A stretch of 64,000 nt of DNA. Origin: JAAUTS01 sp038250235. GTDB taxonomy: Bacteria; Verrucomicrobiota; Verrucomicrobiia; Methylacidiphilales; JAAUTS01. Position numbers and translations under genes: made by a program. The DNA lies in the NCBI GenBank assembly GCA_038250235.1, contig JBBSCO010000008.1, positions 1-64,000 of the forward strand, in the 5' to 3' direction. Position 1 is the stretch's first letter; each line of letters begins with the position of its first letter. Positions 24,890 to 34,389 of this stretch are shown here, in pieces. A model generated the notes under the pieces. The model was not told where the DNA came from. It was given only the letters and a program-made list of their open reading frames with translations, and did not search any database.

Positions 24890-25603
24890 ATGGGTGCCAT
24901 TCTCGTTCTTGAAGACAGCCAGGTTCTGTTGACCAAGCTCACCAACGAGCTGAAGCAGCACTTCCCTGATCTGCAAATTCTTCCGGCCCGTTCCGTAGCC
25001 GAAGCCCAATTGCTGTTGAATGAATTTGAGATCAATATTTTCATTCTGGACATCTTTCTTCCCGACGGCAGCGGCATCGATTTTCTTTGCGATGTCAAAA
25101 CGATCAGTCCCGAATCCCACGCCATAGTCATGACGGCCCAGCAGGTTCCAGATCTCAAACAGCAGGCGGAGGAACTGGGCGTCATACGTTTTTTTCAGAA
25201 GCCGGTCGACACCAATTCCCTTTTCAAAGTCATCCAAAAAGTACTCAACCCCGAGCCGGCAACCCCGGCACCCGAATCCCCCCAGAGCTTTGTCGCCTCC
25301 CTTGGCGGCCTCTCCACCGTGGACATCATCCAGCTCAAATGCCTGGCCCGTTCGACCCAGGTTCTCAAATTCACCCGTGGCGACGGGAAAAGCGCCAAAC
25401 TCTATTTCCAGCGGGGGGAAATCGTCCATGCCATCACCGACACCCAGCAGGGATTGGACGCTTTCAACGATGTTGTCAGTTGGAAGGGCGGACGGGTCGA
25501 GGAATCTGCCGAACCAATCGCCGAGCAAAGCATCCACAAAGGCTGGGAGAGCCTCCTTATGAATGCCGTCCGGATGATTGACGAAAATGCCGCGGCCGCC
25601 TGA
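24890..25603 (+). CDS. Receiver-PATAN (DUF4388) response regulator, PatA/PixG-like
   Basis: The 237-residue protein has a CheY-type receiver at about 1-118: acidic pair E8-D9, phosphoacceptor D54 in ILDIFLPDG, T82 and K104 in KPV. A DUF4388/PATAN domain follows at about 130-225 (GGLSTVDIIQLKCL and FQRGEIVHAI). PATAN proteins such as PatA and PixG are outputs of type IV pilus chemosensory systems. It is first in an operon with a second such regulator, cheW, a chemoreceptor and cheA. It is probably phosphorylated by the CheA at 29602-33285. The output partner is unknown. Confidence 0.88.
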   Translation: MGAILVLEDSQVLLTKLTNELKQHFPDLQILPARSVAEAQLLLNEFEINIFILDIFLPDGSGIDFLCDVKTISPESHAIVMTAQQVPDLKQQAEELGVIRFFQKPVDTNSLFKVIQKVLNPEPATPAPESPQSFVASLGGLSTVDIIQLKCLARSTQVLKFTRGDGKSAKLYFQRGEIVHAITDTQQGLDAFNDVVSWKGGRVEESAEPIAEQSIHKGWESLLMNAVRMIDENAAAA

Positions 25604-25629
25604 AGCTGTTTAATTTTTAAAGGTAACCT

Positions 25630-26865
25630 ATGGGACACACGATACTTGCCATTGATGACAGCCCGACGCTGCGCAAATTCATCACCAAACACCTGGGGAT
25701 GCATTCTGCAAACTACGACATTCTGACCGCAGCCGACGGAACGGAAGGTCTGGCCATGGCCAAGGAACGCAGGCCCCATGTCATCCTCCTCGACTTCATT
25801 CTCCCGGACATGAACGGCGAGGATGTGTGCAACAAGCTCAAAGATGATCCGGATACCTCGGAAATCCCCATCATCCTGATGAGCAGTTCCGCTCCGGATA
25901 TCACACGGACTGAAGCCAAATTCAATATCGTCAAACGATCCCTCGTCAAACCCTTCTCACCCCAATTGTTGTGCGCGGCTGTCTCCTTTGTCCTCAAAGA
26001 CGGCAAAGAGAGCAGCCCATCCAGCGGAAAAACCGCACCGGCCCCGCCTCCGGCTCCCGCGGCAAAACCCGAATCGCTGCCCACCATGATGATTCCACGC
26101 GGGGAGAAAACAGCAGCCGCTCCCTCCCCTTCCCAAATCCTCTTGAAAGGAAACAGCTCCTGCTACTCGCTGATCTCAACCCTTCGCGGTATTGCAGGGA
26201 AGGGTTACAGCGGCGTTCTACGATTCCATCACCCCACCATCCACATGGAAGTCTACTTCAAGAGCGGACTTTTTGTGCTGGCAACCAGTAGGGATTGTGG
26301 TGCCTATTTCAAAGACGCCCCGATCGCCGTGTCCGAGGAGGAAAAACCGCTTCTGGAGGAACTCCAAAAGAAGCAATCCGAAACAGGCTACCCCGTGTTT
26401 TTACAAATGGCCGAGCGCCAACTGCTTCCCCAGGAAAACGCGGATCAGATGACACTCCAATACGGTGCCTTCATGTTTGCCCTGGCCTGGACAGCCACGG
26501 ATAGTGCGTTTGAATTTGAAGAAGTCCCGGACATGCCCGACTTCCTCAGAACACGTGGCCCTCTGTTCAATAGCAGTGATGATTTCGCCCTCGAAACCCT
26601 GCGGCTCGTCGGCAATGAGTGCCTCACCGCGCTTGAATGGGGCCCGCCGACTGGTGTTCCCGCATATACCAGGGCTGGCTACGAACAAGTTCAGAGTCTG
26701 ACCCTCAACGATGAAGAAGTCGCCTTTGCCAATCAGGTTGTCGTCGGTGGCCAGACCCTTGAAGCGATCGCGGCAGCCGCCAATATGGATATAGAAACCG
26801 CACACCGCGTGCTCTTCCGCTTTCTGGCCTTGGAAATATTCGACTATTGGACAGCAACAGCCTGA
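25630..26865 (+). CDS. Second receiver-PATAN (DUF4388) response regulator
   Basis: The 411-residue protein has a receiver at about 1-125: D9-D10, phosphoacceptor D55 in LLDFILPDMNGE, K107 in KPF. A Pro/Ala linker follows, then a PATAN-like domain from about 175 (LISTLRGIAGKGYSGVL, YFKSGLFVLATS). An extra C-terminal region ends in an alpha-helical segment (TLEAIAAAANMDIETAHRVL) that could be a small helix-turn-helix-like module. An AAAGG site precedes the ATG. It lies 26 nt after the first regulator and is not a simple duplicate of it. Confidence 0.87.
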   Translation: MGHTILAIDDSPTLRKFITKHLGMHSANYDILTAADGTEGLAMAKERRPHVILLDFILPDMNGEDVCNKLKDDPDTSEIPIILMSSSAPDITRTEAKFNIVKRSLVKPFSPQLLCAAVSFVLKDGKESSPSSGKTAPAPPPAPAAKPESLPTMMIPRGEKTAAAPSPSQILLKGNSSCYSLISTLRGIAGKGYSGVLRFHHPTIHMEVYFKSGLFVLATSRDCGAYFKDAPIAVSEEEKPLLEELQKKQSETGYPVFLQMAERQLLPQENADQMTLQYGAFMFALAWTATDSAFEFEEVPDMPDFLRTRGPLFNSSDDFALETLRLVGNECLTALEWGPPTGVPAYTRAGYEQVQSLTLNDEEVAFANQVVVGGQTLEAIAAAANMDIETAHRVLFRFLALEIFDYWTATA

Positions 26866-26899
26866 CAACCGCTGCGGAAACCATAAAGGCAGAACATAC

Positions 26900-27349
26900 A
26901 TGGAACTTTGCCTCTTCAGGATTGACCAACAGGAATATGCGGTCCCGATGATTTCGGTCCGGGAGGTTCTGAACCGCCCCAGAATTTCCCCAATCCCACT
27001 GGCACCGGAAACCGTGTCCGGCATGACCCATTTCCGTGGGGAAGTTGTTCCCGTTTTTGCCGTAGACCGGATTTTGGGTGCGGAGGGAAGCCCTTTTTCC
27101 CGGCAACAGGAGCGCAGCCGCGTTTTGGTGGTAACCCAGGCCAACCGGGTTTTGGGAATCCAAGTGGATCAGGTCGATCAGATGACTCTGGAAGAAGCAC
27201 CCTCCGATCTTTTTCCCGATGATGCCGGATCCATCCTGGAAAAACCTGCCTTCTACCATAACAGGACTTTCAGACCTGTTTCATTACCCTTTCTTTTTCG
27301 CTCCCTGCAACAAAGCCTTTCAACCATCACCCTGCAGCTTCTTAACTAA
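26900..27349 (+). CDS. cheW: CheW-like scaffold protein
   Basis: CheW couples chemoreceptors to the CheA kinase at the membrane. The 149-residue protein is a single CheW domain. Landmarks are MELCLFRIDQQEYAVPMISV, RISPIPLAPETVSGMTHFRG and VVPVFAVDRILG. It sits between the PATAN regulators and the chemoreceptor, 34 nt after the first and 20 nt before the second. It is closest in context to PilI/PixI. Confidence 0.9.
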   Translation: MELCLFRIDQQEYAVPMISVREVLNRPRISPIPLAPETVSGMTHFRGEVVPVFAVDRILGAEGSPFSRQQERSRVLVVTQANRVLGIQVDQVDQMTLEEAPSDLFPDDAGSILEKPAFYHNRTFRPVSLPFLFRSLQQSLSTITLQLLN

Positions 27350-27369
27350 CCCATCCACTTCAAGGTCTT

Positions 27370-29565
27370 ATGGCAACAACCAATCAACCCAACGGAACGC
27401 TCCCCCCTCCTTCCGGACTTACCGTCACACTCAAAATCGCTTTGGTCTCCATCGGGATCGGAAGCCTGGCCACCCTGATCACCGCCGCCATTGCGTATGT
27501 CCTCTTTGCGGGCGTCCAGGAAGAAACGGTCAAGAACAGCCTCGGCTCCCTCCGCACCATGCTCGAAAGCCGTCTGACGGCCCATGTTGAATCACTCAAG
27601 GCGGACTCCGAATCGCTTGCCCAGTCGGCAGGCGTAAGCCAGATTCTCATGGCAAAATCCTCCGAAATGGCCGATCCGGTGCTTAACACCAATTTCGACA
27701 CCTTTCATGCCAATTTGGTTCAGCACGCCAAGCGTCTGCGTTACCACGACATCTACCTCTGCGATCCCAACGGAAAAATTCTCTACAGCACTCTGAATCC
27801 AAAAAGTGCCATTCCGGATTCCCCCATTTTTTCCACACTCTGCCGTGAAGTGGCCAAAGGAGGACAAACCAATGTCATAGCAACGCAAAGTGGAATTGAG
27901 AGCGGAGCCACCAGCCTGAAAGAACCTGCCATATACAGCGCTTCCGCCGTTCTTTCCGCCAACAGGGTTGCGGCCGTTCTCGTAACAGAAAGTCCTCTTT
28001 CCACCGTAAACGCCATCATGTCCTTTAATGACAGGCCTCAGGAAGTCGGACTCGGTCAGACCGGCGAAGCCTATCTCGTTGATAGTGAATTCAATGCCAG
28101 GACCCGTTTGAGAAAACCCGGCGAAGCAAAAGTTTCCAGCGATGGAGTGCGCAATGCCGTCGGAGGAACCTCTGGATCCTCGGCATACGCCAATTACGCG
28201 GGCCTGAAAGTTCTGGGATCCTACAACCGTCTCAAGGTCGATGGATTACCCTGGGGTATCCTTGTTGAACAAAACAAATCCGAAGCCCTTGCGCCCTCGC
28301 TTTCCGCAGCCCTCATGGTGGCGGGGGTGGTCATGGTGGTTATCATTCTTGTCGGCGCCATCGGATTCGCCTTCGCCAAAATCTTTGCCAAACCCATCGT
28401 TAATCTTGAAGAAACCATCCGCAGGGTATCCTCCGGCGACGAATCGGCACGCGCGGTGGTTGAAAGTAATGACGAGATCGGGCAGTTGGCCAATGCTCTC
28501 AACGAAATGATCGTGGAACGCAACGGTGTCAAAGACCGCATCTCCACGGAAAACAAACGCGTTCAGGCCAACATCCAGGACTTCCTTCTGGTTGTGGCGG
28601 ACGCCTCCGAGGGAAAACTTGGCGTGCGGGCCAAACGTACGGAAGGCCTGCTCGGCAACGTGGCCGATGCCCTCAACCGGATGCTGGAGAATGTCAGCGC
28701 ACTGATCGGCGAAGCCAAAGGTGCCAGTTCGCAGGTGCAGGAATCCGCCGGCGAAATCGCTGCCTCGGCCCAGAACTTGGCTGATGGTGCCACCAGCCAG
28801 ACCCAGCAGATTTCCCAGACAATTATTGAAGTGCAGAATCTGGCTGCGGAAGCCCAGGGCGTTTCCGAAAATTCCCATGAAGCCGCCCAAGCCGCCAGCC
28901 GCACCCGCCAGGCTGCGGAAGACGGGGCCAAGGCTGTCCTTGATGTCGTGGCTTACATGGAACGCCTCCAGGAAAGCGTCCAGACCAATGCCCGTAAAAT
29001 TACCCGCCTGGGCGAACGCTCCCAGGAAATCTCCGGCATCGTCCGGTCAATCAGCGACATCTCCGCAGAGACCGACGTGCTGGCCATGAACGCCTCCATC
29101 GAGGCCGCGCGCGCCGGCGAACAGGGTAAAGGGTTCACCGTTGTCGCGGATCAGGTCCGCGCCTTGGCCGATCGCACCCGGCAGGCCACGGTGGAAATCG
29201 AAAAGCTGGTCATGGGCATCCAGTCCGAAACCTCCGAAGCCGTCAAACAAATGGAACGTGCCAACATCGAGGTGGAAAATGGAACCAGGCAGGTCTCCAG
29301 CGCCGGGGCTTCTCTTAGCAACATTGTGGAATCTTCCGTGGATTCCTCCACCCTGGCCAACCAGATCAGCCAGTCCGCTTTCCAGCAGGAGCAACGGGCC
29401 CAGGCCATGCTGCAGGCCATCATGGCCATCAACCAAATTGCCGAAGACACCCGCAACCGCACCTTGGATTTCCGGGAAACCAGTGACCTGTTGGCCACAT
29501 TGGCCACAGAATTGAATAAGCAACTGGCCAACTTTGAAATAGGCCAACCAGGCCGTGAGGCATGA
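27370..29565 (+). CDS. Methyl-accepting chemotaxis protein, PilJ/PixJ-like position
   Basis: This inner-membrane chemoreceptor has 731 residues. Transmembrane helix 1 is at about 20-48. A periplasmic region of about 260 residues has two Cache-like parts (HDIYLCDPNGKILYST and GLGQTGEAYLVDSE). Transmembrane helix 2 is at about 313-338, a HAMP at about 340-395, a second HAMP-like segment at about 398-443, and the signalling coiled coil runs to the end. The kinase-binding tip is at about 571-590 (LAMNASIEAARAGEQGKGF). No CheR or CheB gene is nearby, so adaptation by methylation is not evident. The ligand is unknown. Confidence 0.93.
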   Translation: MATTNQPNGTLPPPSGLTVTLKIALVSIGIGSLATLITAAIAYVLFAGVQEETVKNSLGSLRTMLESRLTAHVESLKADSESLAQSAGVSQILMAKSSEMADPVLNTNFDTFHANLVQHAKRLRYHDIYLCDPNGKILYSTLNPKSAIPDSPIFSTLCREVAKGGQTNVIATQSGIESGATSLKEPAIYSASAVLSANRVAAVLVTESPLSTVNAIMSFNDRPQEVGLGQTGEAYLVDSEFNARTRLRKPGEAKVSSDGVRNAVGGTSGSSAYANYAGLKVLGSYNRLKVDGLPWGILVEQNKSEALAPSLSAALMVAGVVMVVIILVGAIGFAFAKIFAKPIVNLEETIRRVSSGDESARAVVESNDEIGQLANALNEMIVERNGVKDRISTENKRVQANIQDFLLVVADASEGKLGVRAKRTEGLLGNVADALNRMLENVSALIGEAKGASSQVQESAGEIAASAQNLADGATSQTQQISQTIIEVQNLAAEAQGVSENSHEAAQAASRTRQAAEDGAKAVLDVVAYMERLQESVQTNARKITRLGERSQEISGIVRSISDISAETDVLAMNASIEAARAGEQGKGFTVVADQVRALADRTRQATVEIEKLVMGIQSETSEAVKQMERANIEVENGTRQVSSAGASLSNIVESSVDSSTLANQISQSAFQQEQRAQAMLQAIMAINQIAEDTRNRTLDFRETSDLLATLATELNKQLANFEIGQPGREA

Positions 29566-29601
29566 TCCGACCCGATCTTCCTTCACCCCAAGACCAAAAC
29601 C

Positions 29602-32600
29602 ATGGCTGAAGAGTCTCCAGAAAAAAAAGCAGGCAACCCTATGTTACCGGGCAAGCCTCCCATGCCCAAAGGAGGGCCTGCCCTCAAAGCCTCATCCACG
29701 TCCAAAAGTCTGCTCTCCGCAGCCCCCTCCGCAGCCACCCTCAGACTGATCCCCTCCCAGCCTCTGCCTCCGCTTCCCGATCCTGCCGCCTCGGATGATT
29801 ATGTGGCCATCTTTAAGGAAGAAGCAGCCTCTTATCTCGTGGACATCGAAGCGGCACTGCGGGAGCTTCATGCGGACATCACTGCGGAGAAACCATGGAT
29901 CCTGCTCCGTGCGCGCTTCCACACCATCAAAGGCGCAGCCGCCACCATAGATCTTCCTAAAACGCAAAAAATAGCCACTGAAGCGGAAGATCTGGCATTG
30001 GCAGCCGTTGATCAGTTCGAGTTCCGTAACCTCAAGTCCTGGAATCTTTTCCTTCAATTAGCCAATGAAACTGCCGACAGCCTCGAACTTACGCTCCTCT
30101 CGCTTGTTAGTTCCATCCCAGATCCCGCCCCTTCCATAAATTCAGAAGCAACCCCACCGGCACCCGCTGCCTGGGACTCTGACCACAGGACATCCCTTTC
30201 GCTCATTCAGGTCGCCCTGCGCATTCTGGACGACTGGCAGGTGAAGCCGGAGCTTCCCTCTTATCAGGTCGAATTCAAGCAATGTCTGGACAAGCTCGGC
30301 CAGCTCCTGGGGCAACAGGGCGTGCAGGGACTCCCTCTCAGCTTCAACCAATTCAGCCACTTTGTGGAAAGCCTGCAACCCGGCCAGTTCACGGAACCCT
30401 TCTTCGTCGTTGCCCGCCGCTGTCTGGGTGATGCCTCCACCTATCTGGAAAGTTTATCCGCATCCCCTTGGCTGCCCTGGACCCGGAAATGGAGCTTTTA
30501 TTTTTCCTCCCTCCGCGTCGCACTGGCAGCCGAAGCCAGACGACCAGCGACTTTCACCACGGGTAGCGCTGTTTCGGAACCGATCGATCCCGAAATGCTT
30601 GAAGTCTTCACTCAGGAAGCCGTCACCCAGTTCGAGCAGATTGAAGCCGGACTGATCGCATGGGAAAATGGAACTGACATACCCGCTCAGATCAAAACCA
30701 TCCGCCGTTGCTTCCACACACTCAAAGGTGCCGCCAACAGTGTGGATCTTCGCAGCCTGGGCCATGGCTTTCATTTGCTGGAGGATTATCTTGATACCCT
30801 GAATCCCTCCGCAACTCCGGAAGCCATCTTCCAGTTCCTGCTCGGCTGCCTGGATCAGGCCAAGGATTATATTCAGAAACTCAATATATCCCCTTCCACC
30901 ACTTGGACACACGACTGGAAAAGCTCCCTGAACGTGCTAAAGCAGGATCCCCAACAAACTGTCCCCGCCCAGAATCCCGTCGATCTGGATATGCTGGAAA
31001 CCTTTGTCGAAGAAGCTGTGGTCTTGTTCGAACAAATCGAAACCGCCGTTCTGGCCTGGGAAAAACTCGATAACGAAGAAAACCAGCGCGCTACCCTTCG
31101 CCGCTGCTTCCATACCCTCAAAGGTGCCGCCAACAGCATTGAACTCGCCTCGCTTGGCCATGCCTTCCACATACTGGAGGACTTCATGGACACGGTGAAA
31201 GCCAAAGAGCCTCCCATCGGACTTTTTGAAGTACTCCTCAAATGTTCCGATCAGGTTCGCGCCTACATTGAAGAGCTTTCCAAAAACAACTCCGCCATCT
31301 GGAGCCACGACTGGGCCCGGAGCATTGACGATCTCAAAAAAGGAAAAGTTCAGGGCGCATCCCTTGCGCCGGTCAAATCTGTTGAATCCGGATCAGGGGA
31401 AAAAACCGGCTCCGAAGAACGCCAAGTCGTGCGGGTGGAAGCCGAACGTCTCCGCCAGGTCATGCACCAGGTCAGCGAAATGATCGCCGACCACAGCAAC
31501 TTCGAAAGTAATGCCGAACGCCTCCCTCCAGCGATGTTGCGTTGGAACCAAAGTGCCCTCGAAATGGGAAAGATTTTGTTGTCCTTCGAAAACGATCTTG
31601 CTCCTCACCGGGGAGGCAATTCCAGATCTTCCGGGAAGCTCATGCGCCAGATGGAAGCAGCCTTGGCCGAACTGACCAGAGAGTTCAAGGCCCAAGGTGA
31701 GCTGCGGGAGGAATTCAAAGCCCTTTTCGACTCCTTCAAGGAGGACAATCTCCAGTTCCGCCGCAACTCCCGGCGACTGCAGAATGATCTCGCCTCCCTT
31801 AATATGGCTCCTGTCTCCGGTCTGTTCAGGCGTTTACAACGGGTTTTCCGCGATGCGCTCAAAGAAGAAAAAAAAGAGGCCGAGTTGCAGCTTGAAGGAG
31901 AACAGACTCTTCTGGACAAAACCGTTGTCGACGCACTCTATGGACCCCTGCTTCATGTCGTCCGCAACGCGGTCGCCCATGGCATCGAAACTCCTGACAA
32001 ACGACAGGAACTTAAAAAAAACCGCATGGGCAATGTCCGAATCAGTGCCAAACCACTTTCCAACCAGGTTGTCATCGAAGTTCAGGACAACGGCAGTGGC
32101 ATCCATGAAGCCATGGTCCGTAAACGGGCCATTGAACGCGGCATGATTCCGGCCGATGCACCGGATCTGAACCCTGATCAGATTGTTGAACTTCTCTTCC
32201 GTCCAGGCTTCAGCACCAAAGAAACCATCAGCTCCGTCGCCGGGCGCGGCGTGGGATTGGACGTGGTCAAAGGCGAAATCGAATCCATGAACGGTTCCGT
32301 CAACCTGGACTACAAAGTCGGTGTAGGCTCCACCTGGACAATCAAAGTCCCTCTCACCCTTTCCGCCTCCGAAGCCCTTATTGTCCAGGTAGGTAAGCAG
32401 AGGTTGGCTCTTCCCCTTGGATATGTGCAGCGCTGTGTCCGCATCCTCCCCGGCAACCGCCTCCAACGTCAGGGCATACCCAGTTACCAGGATGAGCGCG
32501 GTATTTTCCCCTGTATAGATCTGGGCGCCGTTTTAAAAATGGCTGGAGCCAGCAAGTCCAACCTCGGTGTACTTGTGGATTCAGGCCTGGTCCAGACTGT

Positions 32601-33285
32601 GTTTCTCGTCGATACCCTCATCGCACGCCGTGAAATCGTGACCAAAGACATCGGTTCGCTCATCGGAAGCCTCTCCTATCTATCCGGGGCCTATCTGGAC
32701 AGCGACGGATCGTTGATCCCCATTTTGCAGATTCCTAACATCCTGCAGCGTCTGGCCGCAGAAATCACTCGGAGCACCACAACCCAACCTCTGCAAAATA
32801 CCGAAGACAACTTAAACAACGACCCACTTCCCGCTCCTCCACAACAGGAGGAAACCTTGCAAAACATTCCCTCCCCTGTTGGCGAATTCATTCTGGGCAG
32901 GGTTCCAAAAATCCTGCTTTGCGACGATTCCGCCAGTGTGCGCAAAGTTCAGGAAAAGCAACTCCTCCAGATGGGCTACGTAGTCGCCACCGCCAACGAC
33001 GGGCAGGAGGCCCTGGAACGACTCGAAACAGAAGATTTCGATCTGGTCATGACCGATCTTGAAATGCCCCGTATCGACGGCTTCGGTCTGGTCAAAGGAA
33101 TCCGCGCCCTCGAAAGGCTCAACCAGTTGCCCGTCATTGTCATCACCTCAAGAGCTTTGGAAAAATTTGCCGGCGAAACCATCGAACTGGGAGCCACGGC
33201 CTGCCTGGGAAAACCCTTCGCCGCCGCCCAATTTGAACGCCTTATCCAGAACGAACCGAAGCTCTCGGGACTTCGCCGCCAATAA
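29602..33285 (+). CDS. cheA: Multi-Hpt CheA histidine kinase with C-terminal receiver, ChpA/PixL-like
   Basis: This large hybrid kinase has 1227 residues. Three Hpt domains carry phosphorylatable His in FHT(I/L)KGAA at H107, H372 and H504. A related helical module at about 195-310 lacks the His. The catalytic core has the N box HVVRNAVAHGIE (785-796), DNGSGI and GRGVGLDVV. A CheW-like domain follows (about 920-1055), then a receiver with D1152 in MTDLEMPRIDG and K1204. This architecture belongs to Pil-Chp and Pix systems, where the kinase controls twitching motility and, in Pseudomonas, cAMP. It starts 36 nt after the chemoreceptor. Confidence 0.93.
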   Translation: MAEESPEKKAGNPMLPGKPPMPKGGPALKASSTSKSLLSAAPSAATLRLIPSQPLPPLPDPAASDDYVAIFKEEAASYLVDIEAALRELHADITAEKPWILLRARFHTIKGAAATIDLPKTQKIATEAEDLALAAVDQFEFRNLKSWNLFLQLANETADSLELTLLSLVSSIPDPAPSINSEATPPAPAAWDSDHRTSLSLIQVALRILDDWQVKPELPSYQVEFKQCLDKLGQLLGQQGVQGLPLSFNQFSHFVESLQPGQFTEPFFVVARRCLGDASTYLESLSASPWLPWTRKWSFYFSSLRVALAAEARRPATFTTGSAVSEPIDPEMLEVFTQEAVTQFEQIEAGLIAWENGTDIPAQIKTIRRCFHTLKGAANSVDLRSLGHGFHLLEDYLDTLNPSATPEAIFQFLLGCLDQAKDYIQKLNISPSTTWTHDWKSSLNVLKQDPQQTVPAQNPVDLDMLETFVEEAVVLFEQIETAVLAWEKLDNEENQRATLRRCFHTLKGAANSIELASLGHAFHILEDFMDTVKAKEPPIGLFEVLLKCSDQVRAYIEELSKNNSAIWSHDWARSIDDLKKGKVQGASLAPVKSVESGSGEKTGSEERQVVRVEAERLRQVMHQVSEMIADHSNFESNAERLPPAMLRWNQSALEMGKILLSFENDLAPHRGGNSRSSGKLMRQMEAALAELTREFKAQGELREEFKALFDSFKEDNLQFRRNSRRLQNDLASLNMAPVSGLFRRLQRVFRDALKEEKKEAELQLEGEQTLLDKTVVDALYGPLLHVVRNAVAHGIETPDKRQELKKNRMGNVRISAKPLSNQVVIEVQDNGSGIHEAMVRKRAIERGMIPADAPDLNPDQIVELLFRPGFSTKETISSVAGRGVGLDVVKGEIESMNGSVNLDYKVGVGSTWTIKVPLTLSASEALIVQVGKQRLALPLGYVQRCVRILPGNRLQRQGIPSYQDERGIFPCIDLGAVLKMAGASKSNLGVLVDSGLVQTVFLVDTLIARREIVTKDIGSLIGSLSYLSGAYLDSDGSLIPILQIPNILQRLAAEITRSTTTQPLQNTEDNLNNDPLPAPPQQEETLQNIPSPVGEFILGRVPKILLCDDSASVRKVQEKQLLQMGYVVATANDGQEALERLETEDFDLVMTDLEMPRIDGFGLVKGIRALERLNQLPVIVITSRALEKFAGETIELGATACLGKPFAAAQFERLIQNEPKLSGLRRQ

Positions 33286-33359
33286 AGCTCCTAATTTAGA
33301 TTGAACCAGCCCCTTGAAAAATCTACGATTTTACCAAGCCTGACAAAAGGCAAACAAGC

Positions 33360-33836
33360 ATGAACAACCTCGACTCCATCGATCAATGCCTCCGGAAAGC
33401 TCCTCTTTTTTCCTGGATGAGCACGGATAGCATCGGCTGGCTGGCCCATTATACGGAAGAACTCAGCTTTGCCGAAGGTGAGACGATCTACAGCCGGGGC
33501 AGTGGCTCCGATGCGCTTTATCTGTTAGTGGAGGGTGAAGTCACTTTTATTTCCGGAACTTCCGAGGATCCTGACGAGCAAACGGCTTCCACCTTGGAAG
33601 AAGGAGCGTTGTTCGGAGAGCTGTCGCTGCTTGAAAACAGGATGCGGGAATCTTCAGCCAGGGCCGCCCTGCCCACCAGGCTTTACAAAATCAAAGCCGA
33701 CACCATCCAGGATTTCGCCAAAAAAAACCAGGATCAACATGCCATCCTGCTCACCAACCTGGCACGTGAACTGGCCCGGAAGATCCGTAACCTCAATGCC
33801 AAAAAGTCCAAAGGCCCGACTTCTATTGCCGCCTGA
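33360..33836 (+). CDS. Cyclic-nucleotide-binding domain protein 1
   Basis: The 158-residue protein is one cNMP-binding beta-barrel with flanking helices and no DNA-binding domain. The phosphate-binding cassette reads FGELSLLENRMRESSARAA. It keeps the Glu and an Arg but has an insertion relative to the canonical spacing. The C-terminal helix NLARELARKIRNLN is nearly shared with the next protein. It lies 74 nt after cheA on the same strand. It may read a cyclic nucleotide controlled by the chemosensory kinase, but that is inference. Confidence 0.85.
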   Translation: MNNLDSIDQCLRKAPLFSWMSTDSIGWLAHYTEELSFAEGETIYSRGSGSDALYLLVEGEVTFISGTSEDPDEQTASTLEEGALFGELSLLENRMRESSARAALPTRLYKIKADTIQDFAKKNQDQHAILLTNLARELARKIRNLNAKKSKGPTSIAA

Positions 33837-33884
33837 TTCTTCCCAACTTTTAACGTCTTAACTTAACCACCAAATCACGACTTC

Positions 33885-34367
33885 ATGATTTCCCAACTCG
33901 ACGATCTCGTAGCCAAAGAGAAAATCTTCGCGGCCTTCAAACAGTTCCCTTTGTTCCAAGGCCTACCAGATGAAGTATTGGTAGTCTTCTTTGTTGCTGC
34001 CCAGGAGGAAATCTTCCGCAGCGGTCAGACTGTCATGAAGGAAGGTGATCACGGCCAGGAGCTTTACATCATCGGGGACGGCTCGGTGGATGTTCTCATC
34101 AACCATCAAAAGCCGGATCAAACCACGCTGGCCCATCTGAAAAAAGGAGATTTTTTCGGTGAGATGTGTGTCATTGAGCCTTCCCTTCGGTCAGCCAGTG
34201 TTGTGGCAACAGAAACCACGCTTCTATACTCCCTGAAGAGCACCAACCTGAACAAAGTGTATCAGGTCTGGCCTGAACAACAGTCCACCATCATGGCCAA
34301 CCTGGCCCGCGAACTGTCACGCCGCGTGCAAAGCCTTGACCCCACCTACTTCGACCGCGCCTGGTAA
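33885..34367 (+). CDS. Cyclic-nucleotide-binding domain protein 2
   Basis: The 160-residue protein is a second stand-alone cNMP-binding domain. The region runs from LFQGLPDEVLVVFFVAAQEE, with the cassette FGEMCVIEPSLRSASVVA, to the C-terminal helix NLARELSRRVQSLD. It shares architecture and C-terminus with the preceding gene, which suggests duplication and divergence or a heterodimer. It has no effector domain. It lies 48 nt downstream and is the last gene of the plus-strand run. Confidence 0.85.
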   Translation: MISQLDDLVAKEKIFAAFKQFPLFQGLPDEVLVVFFVAAQEEIFRSGQTVMKEGDHGQELYIIGDGSVDVLINHQKPDQTTLAHLKKGDFFGEMCVIEPSLRSASVVATETTLLYSLKSTNLNKVYQVWPEQQSTIMANLARELSRRVQSLDPTYFDRAW

Positions 34368-34389
34368 GTGTTATCAGGCCCAGGCAAGT

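Noticed and set aside
24707..25537. 276-codon open frame on the minus strand opposite the first receiver-PATAN gene
   Set aside because: The plus strand encodes a clear receiver and PATAN domain there. The minus product resembles nothing.
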